Positions 5,992 to 11,355 of a stretch of 11,355 nt of DNA are shown here, one piece after another. The translations under genes were made by a program, and so were the position numbers. The first letter of the stretch is position 1. Each line of letters opens with the position of its first letter. Source of the stretch: an uncultured Collinsella sp. Lineage in GTDB: Bacteria > Actinomycetota > Coriobacteriia > Coriobacteriales > Coriobacteriaceae. The DNA lies in contig CAAFOA010000109.1 in the NCBI GenBank assembly GCA_900764415.1, positions 1 to 11,355 of the forward strand, in the 5' to 3' direction. The notes under the pieces are model-generated. The model was not told the origin of the DNA. It was given only the letters and a program-made list of their open reading frames with translations, and made no database searches.

Positions 5992-6975
5992 TTAGTAGGA
6001 AAGCTTCCACATGTAGCGACGCATGGTCAGCGGGTGCTGACGGGCCTCGGCGATCTGGTTGCCGTACTCACGCATAACGGCGAGGTGCAGCAGCGGGTTG
6101 AAGTAGGTGATGACGCTCGCGGGCACGGCGTCAGCCAGGCCGTAGTCCTTGGAGTCGATCAGAGCGACCTTGGCGCCCATGCGCTCAAGGAAGGTGAGGG
6201 CGCGGGCGTCCATCGGACGGGTGGCGCCATCGGACATGAAGAAGACGTAGGGCTTACCCTCGGTGGAAACCTCGAACGGGCCGTGGAAGTACTCGCCGGT
6301 GTTGTAGGCGGCGGCGTCGATCCACTGCATCTCGGTGAACAGGAAGGCGGCGTTAGAGTAAGCCATCTTCTCGGAGGCACCGGAAGCCATGAAGTAAATC
6401 ATCTTGTCGTCCTTGAAGTCCTCGGCGAACTTCTTGGCGAGCTTCTTGCAGTGCTGAGCGGCGTTCTCGCAGAGATCGAAGATGTTGGTGAGGCCGGTGA
6501 TCATGTCCTCGTAGTGGTCATAGCCCTCGGTCTGCTGAAGGATCTCGAGAGCAAGAGCGATGGCATAGCCGGGCTTCTCGCACTTGGCAGCGTAGTTGGC
6601 GTGGAAGCCGTGAACGATGACGTGGTCGGCGTCGACGGTCAGAGCGGAGCCAGCCTTGTTGGTGAGGGAGACGACCGGGCAGTTGTGCTTCTTGGCGGTC
6701 TTGTTGGCCTCGACGGTCTCGGGCGTGGAGCCACCGAGGGAGCAGGTGATCACGAAGGTGTGCTCGTTGACCCAGGAGGGCGTGTCGTAGTTGAACTCGT
6801 TAGCGGTGAAGATCTGAACGTTCAGCTTGTCCGTGTTGTTGGCCAGGAAGTACTTGGCGGGGTACAGGTCGGACATGGAAGCGCCGCAGCCGACGAAGGC
6901 GACGCTGTGGATCTCGTGGTTGGACAGGACGTCAGCGACGATCTGCTTAGGGAGGTTAAGGTCGATCTCGTACAT
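5992..6975 (-). CDS. SIS-domain sugar-amine 6-phosphate deglycase (FrlB/FraB/GfrF type)
   Basis: This 327-residue two-SIS-domain enzyme probably cleaves a 6-phosphorylated Amadori compound to hexose 6-phosphate and free amine. SIS domain 1 (about 10-160) has FVGCGASMSDLYPAKYF and the phosphate-binding CSLGGSTPETV (78-88). SIS domain 2 (about 175-327) has FMASGASEKMAYSNAAFLFTE and GEYFHGPFE. E215 and H231 are 16 apart, the same spacing as the catalytic Glu214/His230 I recall for Salmonella FraB. The C-terminus RRYMWKLSY resembles the RRYYGGLVEY of E. coli FrlB. The ATG at 6975 has AAAGGA 9 bases upstream; an ATG at 6984 abuts it. It follows a mannose-type PTS, which would supply the 6-phosphate, so no FrlD-type kinase is needed. 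The substrate could be fructoselysine, glucoselysine, fructose-asparagine or another glycated amine. An AgaS-like isomerase role is less likely. Confidence 0.88.
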   Translation of the reverse strand: MYEIDLNLPKQIVADVLSNHEIHSVAFVGCGASMSDLYPAKYFLANNTDKLNVQIFTANEFNYDTPSWVNEHTFVITCSLGGSTPETVEANKTAKKHNCPVVSLTNKAGSALTVDADHVIVHGFHANYAAKCEKPGYAIALALEILQQTEGYDHYEDMITGLTNIFDLCENAAQHCKKLAKKFAEDFKDDKMIYFMASGASEKMAYSNAAFLFTEMQWIDAAAYNTGEYFHGPFEVSTEGKPYVFFMSDGATRPMDARALTFLERMGAKVALIDSKDYGLADAVPASVITYFNPLLHLAVMREYGNQIAEARQHPLTMRRYMWKLSY

Positions 6976-7069
6976 CTGACACATTCCTTTCGATTTTTGC
7001 GGCGCCACATTGCCGGGCGCTCGCAGGGTTACCGTGGTTTGGACCGAGTCGCCGGCCCGTTGAGGATGC

Positions 7070-7092
7070 GACAAAGGAACTGTCCCTTTGTC
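7070..7092. repeat. REP-like hairpin (copy 2)
   Basis: GACAAAGG (7070-7077) and CCTTTGTC (7085-7092) pair around AACTGTC. The core GGAACTGTCCC resembles the GGAACGTCCCC core of the other two copies. It lies in the leader between the EIID and deglycase genes. Confidence 0.6.
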
Positions 7093-7109
7093 ACATTTTG
7101 GGGATGGAA

Positions 7110-7140
7110 GCCTGCCTGGGGTATGGGATGCCAGGCAGGC
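7110..7140 (-). terminator. Stable hairpin between EIID and the deglycase
   Basis: GCCTGCCTGG (7110-7119) and CCAGGCAGGC (7131-7140) are perfect 10-bp arms with an 11-base loop, 35 bases after the EIID stop. On the minus strand it is followed by TTCCATCCCC, not a U-tract. It could be a weak attenuator or a stabilising hairpin that sets different mRNA levels for PTS and enzyme. Confidence 0.5.
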
Positions 7141-7174
7141 CCCCGGGGGAAAGCGGTTAGGCGCTTAGTCGCGA

Positions 7175-8008
7175 CTAGGCCAGGATGCCGGCCGCGGAGA
7201 GGGCGATGCCGCCCACGATGGCGATCACGAGAAGCCAACCGGTGTTGACGTTCTTCTTGATGAGCCAGTACATAAGGCCGGTGAGGCCGAGGGAGATCAT
7301 CTGGGGCATCATGCCGTCCAGGATGTCCTGGATAACGACGGTACCCTCAGCGAACTGCAGCGGGGTAGTGGCGCCGATCAGCGTGGCGATCATGCCGCCC
7401 ACGGACATAAGACCCACGATGCCGCAGACATACATGAGCTTCTCCATGAGGTCGCCGCCCTGAAGCTTGCTCAGGTACTCGTGGCCGCCCTGATAGCCCA
7501 TCTTGGCTGCGAACCAAGTGATCAGCACAGAGGGGACGATGGAGATGAGCATGGCCAGGATCGGGCCCATGATGGAGCCCTGCTGAGCCAGCTGAACGCC
7601 CAGGCCAAAGGCGATAACGCGGATGGTGCCCTGGAAGAAGGAGTCACCGATGCCGGAAAGCGGACCCATGAGGGAGGTCTTGACCGCGTTGATCGAATCG
7701 GGATCGAAGTTCTCGGGATCCTTGGCGTACTCCTCCTCCATGGAGGCGGCGAGGCCCAGGATGAAAGCGCTCGTCTGCGGGGTGCAGTTGTAGAACGCCA
7801 TGTGACGGTGGTAAGCCTCTTTCTTAGCAGCGAGCTGCTTGGGGTCGGACTCATCCGGATAGAGGCGATCGAGCGTGGGAACCATGCCGTAGAGGAAGCC
7901 CATGTTCATCTGACGCTCGTAGTTCCAAGAGGCCTGGATGGCCCAGGAGCGCCAGAAGAACTGGCTGACCTTCTTGTTCAGGGACACGTCCTTGGTTGCG
8001 GTTGCCAT
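7175..8008 (-). CDS. PTS mannose-family transporter subunit IID
   Basis: EIID is a membrane subunit that, with EIIC, forms the sugar channel of mannose-family phosphotransferase systems. The 277-residue protein shows the family pattern. A soluble N-terminus holds FWRSWAIQASWNYERQMNMGFLYGMVP and later HMAFYNCTPQTSAFILGLAASMEEE. The conserved SLMGPLSGIGDSFFQGT segment (about 125-141) follows. Hydrophobic stretches come next, with a C-terminal helix WLLVIAIVGGIALSAAGIL. I start at the ATG at 8008 because TAAGGAGG lies 8 bases upstream; the frame extends further up but lacks a site there. The EIIC stop codon TAA is part of this ribosome site, so the two genes are tightly coupled. Length is typical for the family. 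Confidence 0.95.
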   Translation of the reverse strand: MATATKDVSLNKKVSQFFWRSWAIQASWNYERQMNMGFLYGMVPTLDRLYPDESDPKQLAAKKEAYHRHMAFYNCTPQTSAFILGLAASMEEEYAKDPENFDPDSINAVKTSLMGPLSGIGDSFFQGTIRVIAFGLGVQLAQQGSIMGPILAMLISIVPSVLITWFAAKMGYQGGHEYLSKLQGGDLMEKLMYVCGIVGLMSVGGMIATLIGATTPLQFAEGTVVIQDILDGMMPQMISLGLTGLMYWLIKKNVNTGWLLVIAIVGGIALSAAGILA

Positions 8009-8021
8009 AGTGTGTTCCTCC

Positions 8022-8816
8022 TTAGTCTTCGTCGTCTTCGAGCGGATCGTAGTCGGAATCGACACCGGCGGCTGCATGGGAACCGTTGAACTTGAAGCCC
8101 ATGAAGACGACAGCCAGGCACACACCGATCAGAGCGACCGCGATGACGGACAGGTTGAGGTAAGCGGCGAGCAGGAAACCGATGAACAGGAACGGAGTCA
8201 TGCCCTTCTTGATCATCATGGTGAGCAGCAGGGCCAAGCCGTAGGCGGTCATGATCTTGGTCGAAACGTTAAGACCAGTGGACAGCCACTCGGGAACCAT
8301 GTTGACGATGGCCTGGACCAGGTCGGTGCCAACAAAGACGGCGAGGAAGATCGGCAGGAAGTACATGACGGCGTACAGACCGGAGCCGGCGCAGATGTGC
8401 ATACGGTAGGCGGTCTTGAACTTTCCGTTATCGATCGCGTTATCTGCCACATGGGTGAGGGCGGCGATGATGGAGCGGAACACGATGCCGAGGAGCTGAC
8501 CCAGGACGGCGACCGGGATGGCGATCGTCATGGCGGTCTCGGCGGAAGCATCGGTCAGGCACGCAAAGGCAGCGGCCACGATGCCGCCCAGGACCATATC
8601 GGGCGGAACGGCGGCGCCGACCTGCACCAGGCCCATGGACACGAGCTCGACGGCGGCACCGACGGCAAGGCCGGTGGGCACATCGCCCAGCAGCAGACCG
8701 ACGAGCGTAGCGCCAACGAGGGGCTGCTCGAAGTTAAGACGACCGAGCAGGCGGGAGTCCCACATGCAGAACACGCCGACGAGGCCGACGAGCACCGCAC
8801 TGATGAACGTATTCAT
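8022..8816 (-). CDS. PTS mannose/sorbose-family transporter subunit IIC
   Basis: EIIC is the integral membrane permease subunit of the mannose-type PTS. The 264-residue protein has many hydrophobic segments and the family motifs: RLLGRLNFEQPLVGATLVGLLLGD near the N-terminus, then AVGAAVELVSMGLVQVGAAVPPD (about 52-74) and FLFIGFLLAAYLNLS near the end. It finishes with a short acidic tail (DSDYDPLEDDED), probably cytoplasmic. AAAGGAG lies 6 bases before the ATG at 8816. It begins 36 bases after the EIIAB stop, with a small CAGGC-AAAA-GCCTG hairpin (8834-8847) between them, and runs into the EIID ribosome site. Sugar specificity cannot be read from this subunit. The deglycase downstream is the best clue. 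Confidence 0.95.
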   Translation of the reverse strand: MNTFISAVLVGLVGVFCMWDSRLLGRLNFEQPLVGATLVGLLLGDVPTGLAVGAAVELVSMGLVQVGAAVPPDMVLGGIVAAAFACLTDASAETAMTIAIPVAVLGQLLGIVFRSIIAALTHVADNAIDNGKFKTAYRMHICAGSGLYAVMYFLPIFLAVFVGTDLVQAIVNMVPEWLSTGLNVSTKIMTAYGLALLLTMMIKKGMTPFLFIGFLLAAYLNLSVIAVALIGVCLAVVFMGFKFNGSHAAAGVDSDYDPLEDDED

Positions 8817-8852
8817 ACCCTTCTCCTTTCAGTCAGGCAAAAGCCTGGTTGA

Positions 8853-9776
8853 TTACAGCTTGGCGTCGATGTCGACGCTCTGATACGTAGGGGTCTGCTG
8901 GACGTAGAGCTTAATGCCCATGTCGAGCAGCTGGTTGACGTCGGCCTTCTGGGTGGCGTCGAGGAAGACGGAGCTGTCCTTGCCGCCGACCTGATCGGCA
9001 CCGTCGTGGTTGGCGGTGGCGCCCAGGTTGATGGCGTCGAGCTTGTAGCCCTGGCAGAACTGCAGCATCTCGGCAGTGTTGCCAAAGACGAACATGACGC
9101 GCTCGCCGAGGGTGTTGAGCTTGTCCATCTTGGCGAGGGCACGCTCGACGGTGAAGACGTTCAGGCGCACGCCCTGGGGCTTGGCCAGCTTAAGAGCGCC
9201 CTTCTTGATGTCATCGTTGGCGGCAGCGTTGTCGACGACGATGATGCGCTCGGCCTGAACCTTGGTGGTCCAGGTAAAGACGACCTGGCCGTGCAGCAGA
9301 CGGTAGTCAAGACGTGCGAGGACGATCTTGGCGGGACCGGAGCTGTGACGGGACGCCTTGGCCTTCTTGGCGGGAGCCGCGGCGGCCTCGACCGGTGCGT
9401 TGGGGTTGGTCAGACCGGTGCGGGCCTCGTTGATGAGGGCCGCGAGCTCGGCGCCCTTGACGGGGACGGGGCTCATAGCGAGCGTGAGCGCCAGCGGGAT
9501 GTTGAAACCGCTGACAACCGTGAACTTCGTGCCGTTCTTGGAAAGCTCGACCATGTTGTTGTTGACCGAGCTGCCGAGCATATCGGTCAGCACATAGACG
9601 CTGTCGTCCGCGTTGAACGTGGCGATCATGGCGTCCACCTTATTGGTGATGGGCTCCTTGTCGTCACGAGCAAGCGACACGACGTGGACGTTCGACACGT
9701 CGCCGAGAACCATCTCGAGCGTGTCTTTGGCGCCTGCGGCCAGGCCGCCATGAGATGCGAGAATGATCTGATTCAT
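8853..9776 (-). CDS. PTS mannose-family EIIA-EIIB fusion (EIIAB)
   Basis: This cytoplasmic phosphorelay protein passes phosphate from HPr to the incoming sugar. The 307-residue protein is a fusion. EIIA covers about 1-120 and has its phosphoryl histidine H9 in LASHGGLA and the TDMLGSSVNNN loop at 64-74. An Ala/Pro/Lys-rich hinge runs from about 122 to 147. EIIB covers about 148-307, with phosphoryl histidine H162 in RLDYRLLHGQV and the VDNAAANDDIKKGALKLA segment. This layout matches ManX-type EIIAB (about 320 residues). GGAGGAGG precedes the ATG at 9776 by 4 bases. It is the first gene of the operon, and its promoter carries the candidate HutC site at 9809-9821. The strict conservation of both histidines argues for an active transporter. 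Confidence 0.95.
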   Translation of the reverse strand: MNQIILASHGGLAAGAKDTLEMVLGDVSNVHVVSLARDDKEPITNKVDAMIATFNADDSVYVLTDMLGSSVNNNMVELSKNGTKFTVVSGFNIPLALTLAMSPVPVKGAELAALINEARTGLTNPNAPVEAAAAPAKKAKASRHSSGPAKIVLARLDYRLLHGQVVFTWTTKVQAERIIVVDNAAANDDIKKGALKLAKPQGVRLNVFTVERALAKMDKLNTLGERVMFVFGNTAEMLQFCQGYKLDAINLGATANHDGADQVGGKDSSVFLDATQKADVNQLLDMGIKLYVQQTPTYQSVDIDAKL

Positions 9777-9802
9777 CTTGCCTCCTCCTTTTCGTTATGG
9801 TC

Positions 9803-9808
9803 ATTATA
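9803..9808 (-). promoter_or_regulatory. Candidate -10 box of the PTS/deglycase operon
   Basis: The minus strand reads TATAAT directly next to the operator at 9809-9821, which would occupy the -10/-35 spacer. No good -35 is found at 17 bases, so the promoter may need an activator. Confidence 0.6.
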
Positions 9809-9821
9809 ACGTCTTATACGT
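9809..9821. promoter_or_regulatory. Candidate HutC operator in the PTS promoter
   Basis: ACGT-CTTAT-ACGT (minus: ACGT-ATAAG-ACGT) matches the site upstream of gntR at 11 of 13 positions. On the minus strand the 10-mer AGACGTTATA is shared exactly by both regions. Its position between -10 and -35 is ideal for repression. Confidence 0.65.
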
Positions 9822-9846
9822 TGCTTATATTGCTAATTAGTATAAA

Positions 9847-9881
9847 GACCGTTCGCGGGTGAAAATCGACCGTTGACGGGT
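9847..9881 (-). promoter_or_regulatory. Tandem direct repeat upstream of the PTS promoter
   Basis: GACCGTTCGCGGGT (9847-9860) and GACCGTTGACGGGT (9868-9881) agree at 12 of 14 positions and are 21 bp apart, two helical turns. They lie just upstream of the weak -35 region, where an activator dimer would bind. No known activator consensus is recognised. Confidence 0.45.
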
Positions 9882-9958
9882 TTAACGCAATCGAAACGTT
9901 GGTGCAGGGTAGGTCGGCGCTGTCTTGGCGACGCCCGATCAGACGCCTCGCCAATCCC

Positions 9959-11041
9959 CTATCGCACGAAGTACCAGGGGCTTTCCTGCACGGTGGGCTC
10001 CAGCGCGATGCCAGTGCGTTCCTTAAACAGATCCATGTCCTGCGATTTCTCCGTCCACCACGCGTTGGGCTTAAAGGTCATGCTCTCAACGACATGACCG
10101 ACAAACACACTGTTGCGCAGCTTGGAGAAGTCGGTGTTCATAATCAGGATGGACGCGAGCACCAGCACAATGCCCAGGACCTTGATCGCGCCGGCGGGCT
10201 CGGCATAGACACCAATGCCCACCAGTACGGTGACGACCGTCTCGAAAGACATTACGACGGGAACCTTCGATGTCTCGAGTCCCATGGACAGACCCTGCAT
10301 ATATAGGATGTAGGCCACGGCTGTGGGGATGAGTCCAAAACCAAGGAACAGCAGCAGCAACTGTGGCGACATTGCCGCGGCGACATCCGGCCACGGAGCC
10401 GCGATAGCTGCCATAACCGCACCGCCAAAAACAAAGCCCCAAAACGTGACAGCCAGCGGGTGGACCGTCTTGGTTGCTATCCGGCTAAACACCGCGAGTG
10501 ACGCACCACAAAGGCCTGCAATCACGCCCGACGTGACGCCCCAAACCGAAAAATGAAAACCGGAAAGGTCGCCATTGGTCACTGCAAGCACGCAGCCAAC
10601 GATGTTAAAGACAATGGCAACGAGCTTGTTGGGGGTCACGTCCTCGCGATAAAGCACGCGGCCGAGCATGACGCCAAACACCGGCGAGGTGTAGAGCAGC
10701 ACCGAGGCCGTGGACATGCCCACCTCGCCCATGCACTCGTAATAGCAGGTGTTGGCGGCGGCCAAACCGACGATACCGACAAGCGCGCAGGGAACGAGCT
10801 CTTTAGGACTTGCCTTGAACAGAGCCAGCGGACCCTGAGCCACGGTAGACCCCTCACCCGGACGGCAGCCCATAAACATCAGGACCGGCGCCAAGATAAG
10901 CGCTCCGACCAACAAGCGAAAGGCAGCCATGCTCTGGGACGAAACGCCCATGGCCGAGATGCCGTTTACAAAGATTCCGATGCTGCCCCACATAAGCGCG
11001 GCGATCAGCACCAGCACATAGCCCAGATTGCTTTTCTTCAA
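9959..11041 (-). CDS. EamA/DMT-superfamily permease with long C-terminal tail
   Basis: This is a 360-residue drug/metabolite transporter-type membrane protein. Ten hydrophobic segments are visible in two EamA repeats, from YVLVLIAALMWGSIGIFV at the N-terminus to IKVLGIVLVLASILIMN. The usual helix 4 motif ASVLLYTSPVFGVMLGRVLY is present. Family members export or import amino acids and other small metabolites. The TTG at 11041 is chosen because GAGGAGG lies 5 bases upstream; a GTG at 11077 in frame would add 12 polar residues but has no ribosome site and nearly touches the operator. After the last helix comes an unusual soluble tail of about 58 residues (KPNAWWTEKSQDMDLF, ending PWYFVR). Its promoter has two near-copies of the HutC-type site. 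The substrate is unknown; export of the amine released by the deglycase is my guess. Confidence 0.9.
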   Translation of the reverse strand: MKKSNLGYVLVLIAALMWGSIGIFVNGISAMGVSSQSMAAFRLLVGALILAPVLMFMGCRPGEGSTVAQGPLALFKASPKELVPCALVGIVGLAAANTCYYECMGEVGMSTASVLLYTSPVFGVMLGRVLYREDVTPNKLVAIVFNIVGCVLAVTNGDLSGFHFSVWGVTSGVIAGLCGASLAVFSRIATKTVHPLAVTFWGFVFGGAVMAAIAAPWPDVAAAMSPQLLLLFLGFGLIPTAVAYILYMQGLSMGLETSKVPVVMSFETVVTVLVGIGVYAEPAGAIKVLGIVLVLASILIMNTDFSKLRNSVFVGHVVESMTFKPNAWWTEKSQDMDLFKERTGIALEPTVQESPWYFVR

Positions 11042-11046
11042 CGCAG

Positions 11047-11053
11047 CCTCCTC
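11047..11053 (-). promoter_or_regulatory. Ribosome binding site that decides the permease start
   Basis: GAGGAGG on the minus strand, 5 bases before the TTG at 11041. It supports TTG over the longer GTG start at 11077. Confidence 0.85.
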
Positions 11054-11080
11054 GGTATTGTTTCCAATATGTTTCACACT

Positions 11081-11102
11081 ACGTTATAGTCGTTATATAC
11101 AT
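11081..11102. promoter_or_regulatory. Two overlapping near-copies of the HutC operator before the permease
   Basis: ACGT-TATAG-TCGT (11081-11093) and TCGT-TATAT-ACAT (11090-11102) overlap by 4 bases. Each matches the gntR-upstream site at 11 of 13 positions. The 10-mer CGTTATATAC is shared exactly with the gntR upstream region. Confidence 0.5.
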
Positions 11103-11109
11103 TTTTCAA
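11083..11109 (-). promoter_or_regulatory. Candidate permease promoter
   Basis: On the minus strand TTGAAA (11109-11104) and TATAAC (11088-11083) are separated by 15 bases, shorter than ideal. The operator copies fill the spacer and -10, which fits repression. Confidence 0.45.
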
Positions 11110-11147
11110 GACACAAATCGGTGAACGAGGAAATGATTCCCAGGAGT

Positions 11148-11187
11148 GTCCCCAAGTGCCGGCACAAAAGGAACGTCCCCAAGTGCC
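11148..11187. repeat. REP-like repeat (copy 3)
   Basis: GTCCCCAAGTGCC occurs twice (11148-11160 and 11175-11187). GTGCCGGCAC (11156-11165) is a perfect palindrome, and GGCAC/GTGCC can pair across the unit. It contains GAACGTCCCCAA (11171-11182), identical to 2719-2730. Confidence 0.7.
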
Positions 11188-11216
11188 AACCACGGCAACG
11201 CCGACGTTTTGGCAAT

Positions 11217-11316
11217 GTCAGCGAGCGCCCGTCATTTGAGCCAAGGTGCCGTGAAATGAAAAGGCGCTGAACTTCTGGTCGCGCCTTTGAAATTGAACGG
11301 CAGATTGGCCAAATGC
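11217..11316 (+). repeat. Structured intergenic element, copy B (cut by adapter)
   Basis: It has the same plan as copy A: leader GTCAGCGA (11217-11224); outer CATTTG/CAAATG (11233-11238 with 11310-11315); bulged A at 11239; GCCAA/TTGGC (11240-11244 with 11305-11309); GG/GA loop; TGCCGT/ACGGCA (11247-11252 with 11297-11302); GA/GA; AAT/ATT; and an 8-bp inner stem AAAGGCGC/GCGCCTTT (11260-11267 with 11281-11288). Sequence differences from copy A fall on both sides of the helices. The 3' end is lost to the adapter. Confidence 0.65.
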
Positions 11317-11355
11317 CTGTCTCTTATACACATCTCCGAGCCCACGAGACTACGC
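11317..11355 (+). other. Untrimmed Nextera read-2 adapter
   Basis: Bases 11317-11350 match the reverse complement of the 34-base Nextera read-2 transposase adapter (beginning CTGTCTCTTATACACATCT). Bases 11351-11355 are probably the start of an i7 index. Not genomic. Confidence 0.98.

Noticed and set aside
6034..7248. 404-codon plus-strand open frame opposite the deglycase and the operon leader
   Set aside because: Composition is typical of an antisense shadow (Gly/Val/Leu/Asp-rich, no domain), and it runs through hairpins and a repeat.
9777..9958. Sigma-54 promoter with LevR-type control of the mannose PTS
   Set aside because: No GG-N10-GC -24/-12 pattern was found upstream of EIIAB, and no LevR-like gene is in the window; a TATAAT box is present instead.
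11078..11316. Coding sequence or CRISPR array in the right-hand intergenic region
   Set aside because: Only an 80-codon frame without a ribosome site or domain is present, and the repeats are too few and irregular for CRISPR. The region is explained by operators, a REP-like repeat and the structured element.

Overview
The insert (about 38-11316) is GC-rich chromosomal DNA from a gut actinobacterium of the class Coriobacteriia, most likely Collinsella. This rests on gene style, codon use, mannose-family PTS content and the intergenic repeats, not on a database search. Both ends are untrimmed Illumina Nextera adapters, so bases 1-37 and 11317-11355 are not biological. The first gene and the last repeat are cut by the fragment ends.

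All eleven genes are on the minus strand, so they read from right to left. From the right: a ten-helix EamA/DMT permease (11041-9959); a mannose-family PTS made of a fused EIIA-EIIB (9776-8853), EIIC (8816-8022) and EIID (8008-7175); a two-SIS-domain deglycase of the FrlB/FraB/GfrF type (6975-5992); a strong intrinsic terminator; and a HAD phosphatase/phosphoglucomutase-like enzyme (5905-5276). Then come a YitT-family membrane protein (4921-3914), a complete GntR/HutC regulator (3694-2975), recQ (2606-630), and a second GntR/HutC regulator (627 to the left end, partial) that starts 2 bases after the recQ stop codon.

The PTS plus deglycase block reads as one catabolic operon. The PTS would import and phosphorylate an Amadori compound (fructoselysine, glucoselysine or similar), and the SIS enzyme would split the 6-phosphate into a hexose phosphate and a free amine. 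A 13-bp palindrome-like site (core ACGT-N5-ACGT with a TA-rich centre) lies upstream of the complete gntR, in the PTS promoter, and, as two imperfect copies, in the permease promoter. I infer a small regulon in which the HutC regulator controls itself, the PTS/deglycase operon and the permease. The permease might export the released amine.

The intergenic regions hold repeats. Two copies of a structured element (about 2777-2882, and 11217-11316 cut by the adapter) fold the same way with paired base changes. Each follows a REP-like repeat containing GAACGTCCCCAA. A third REP-like hairpin is at 7070-7092, and a different multi-branched inverted-repeat element is at 5060-5178. These are the least explained parts of the window.
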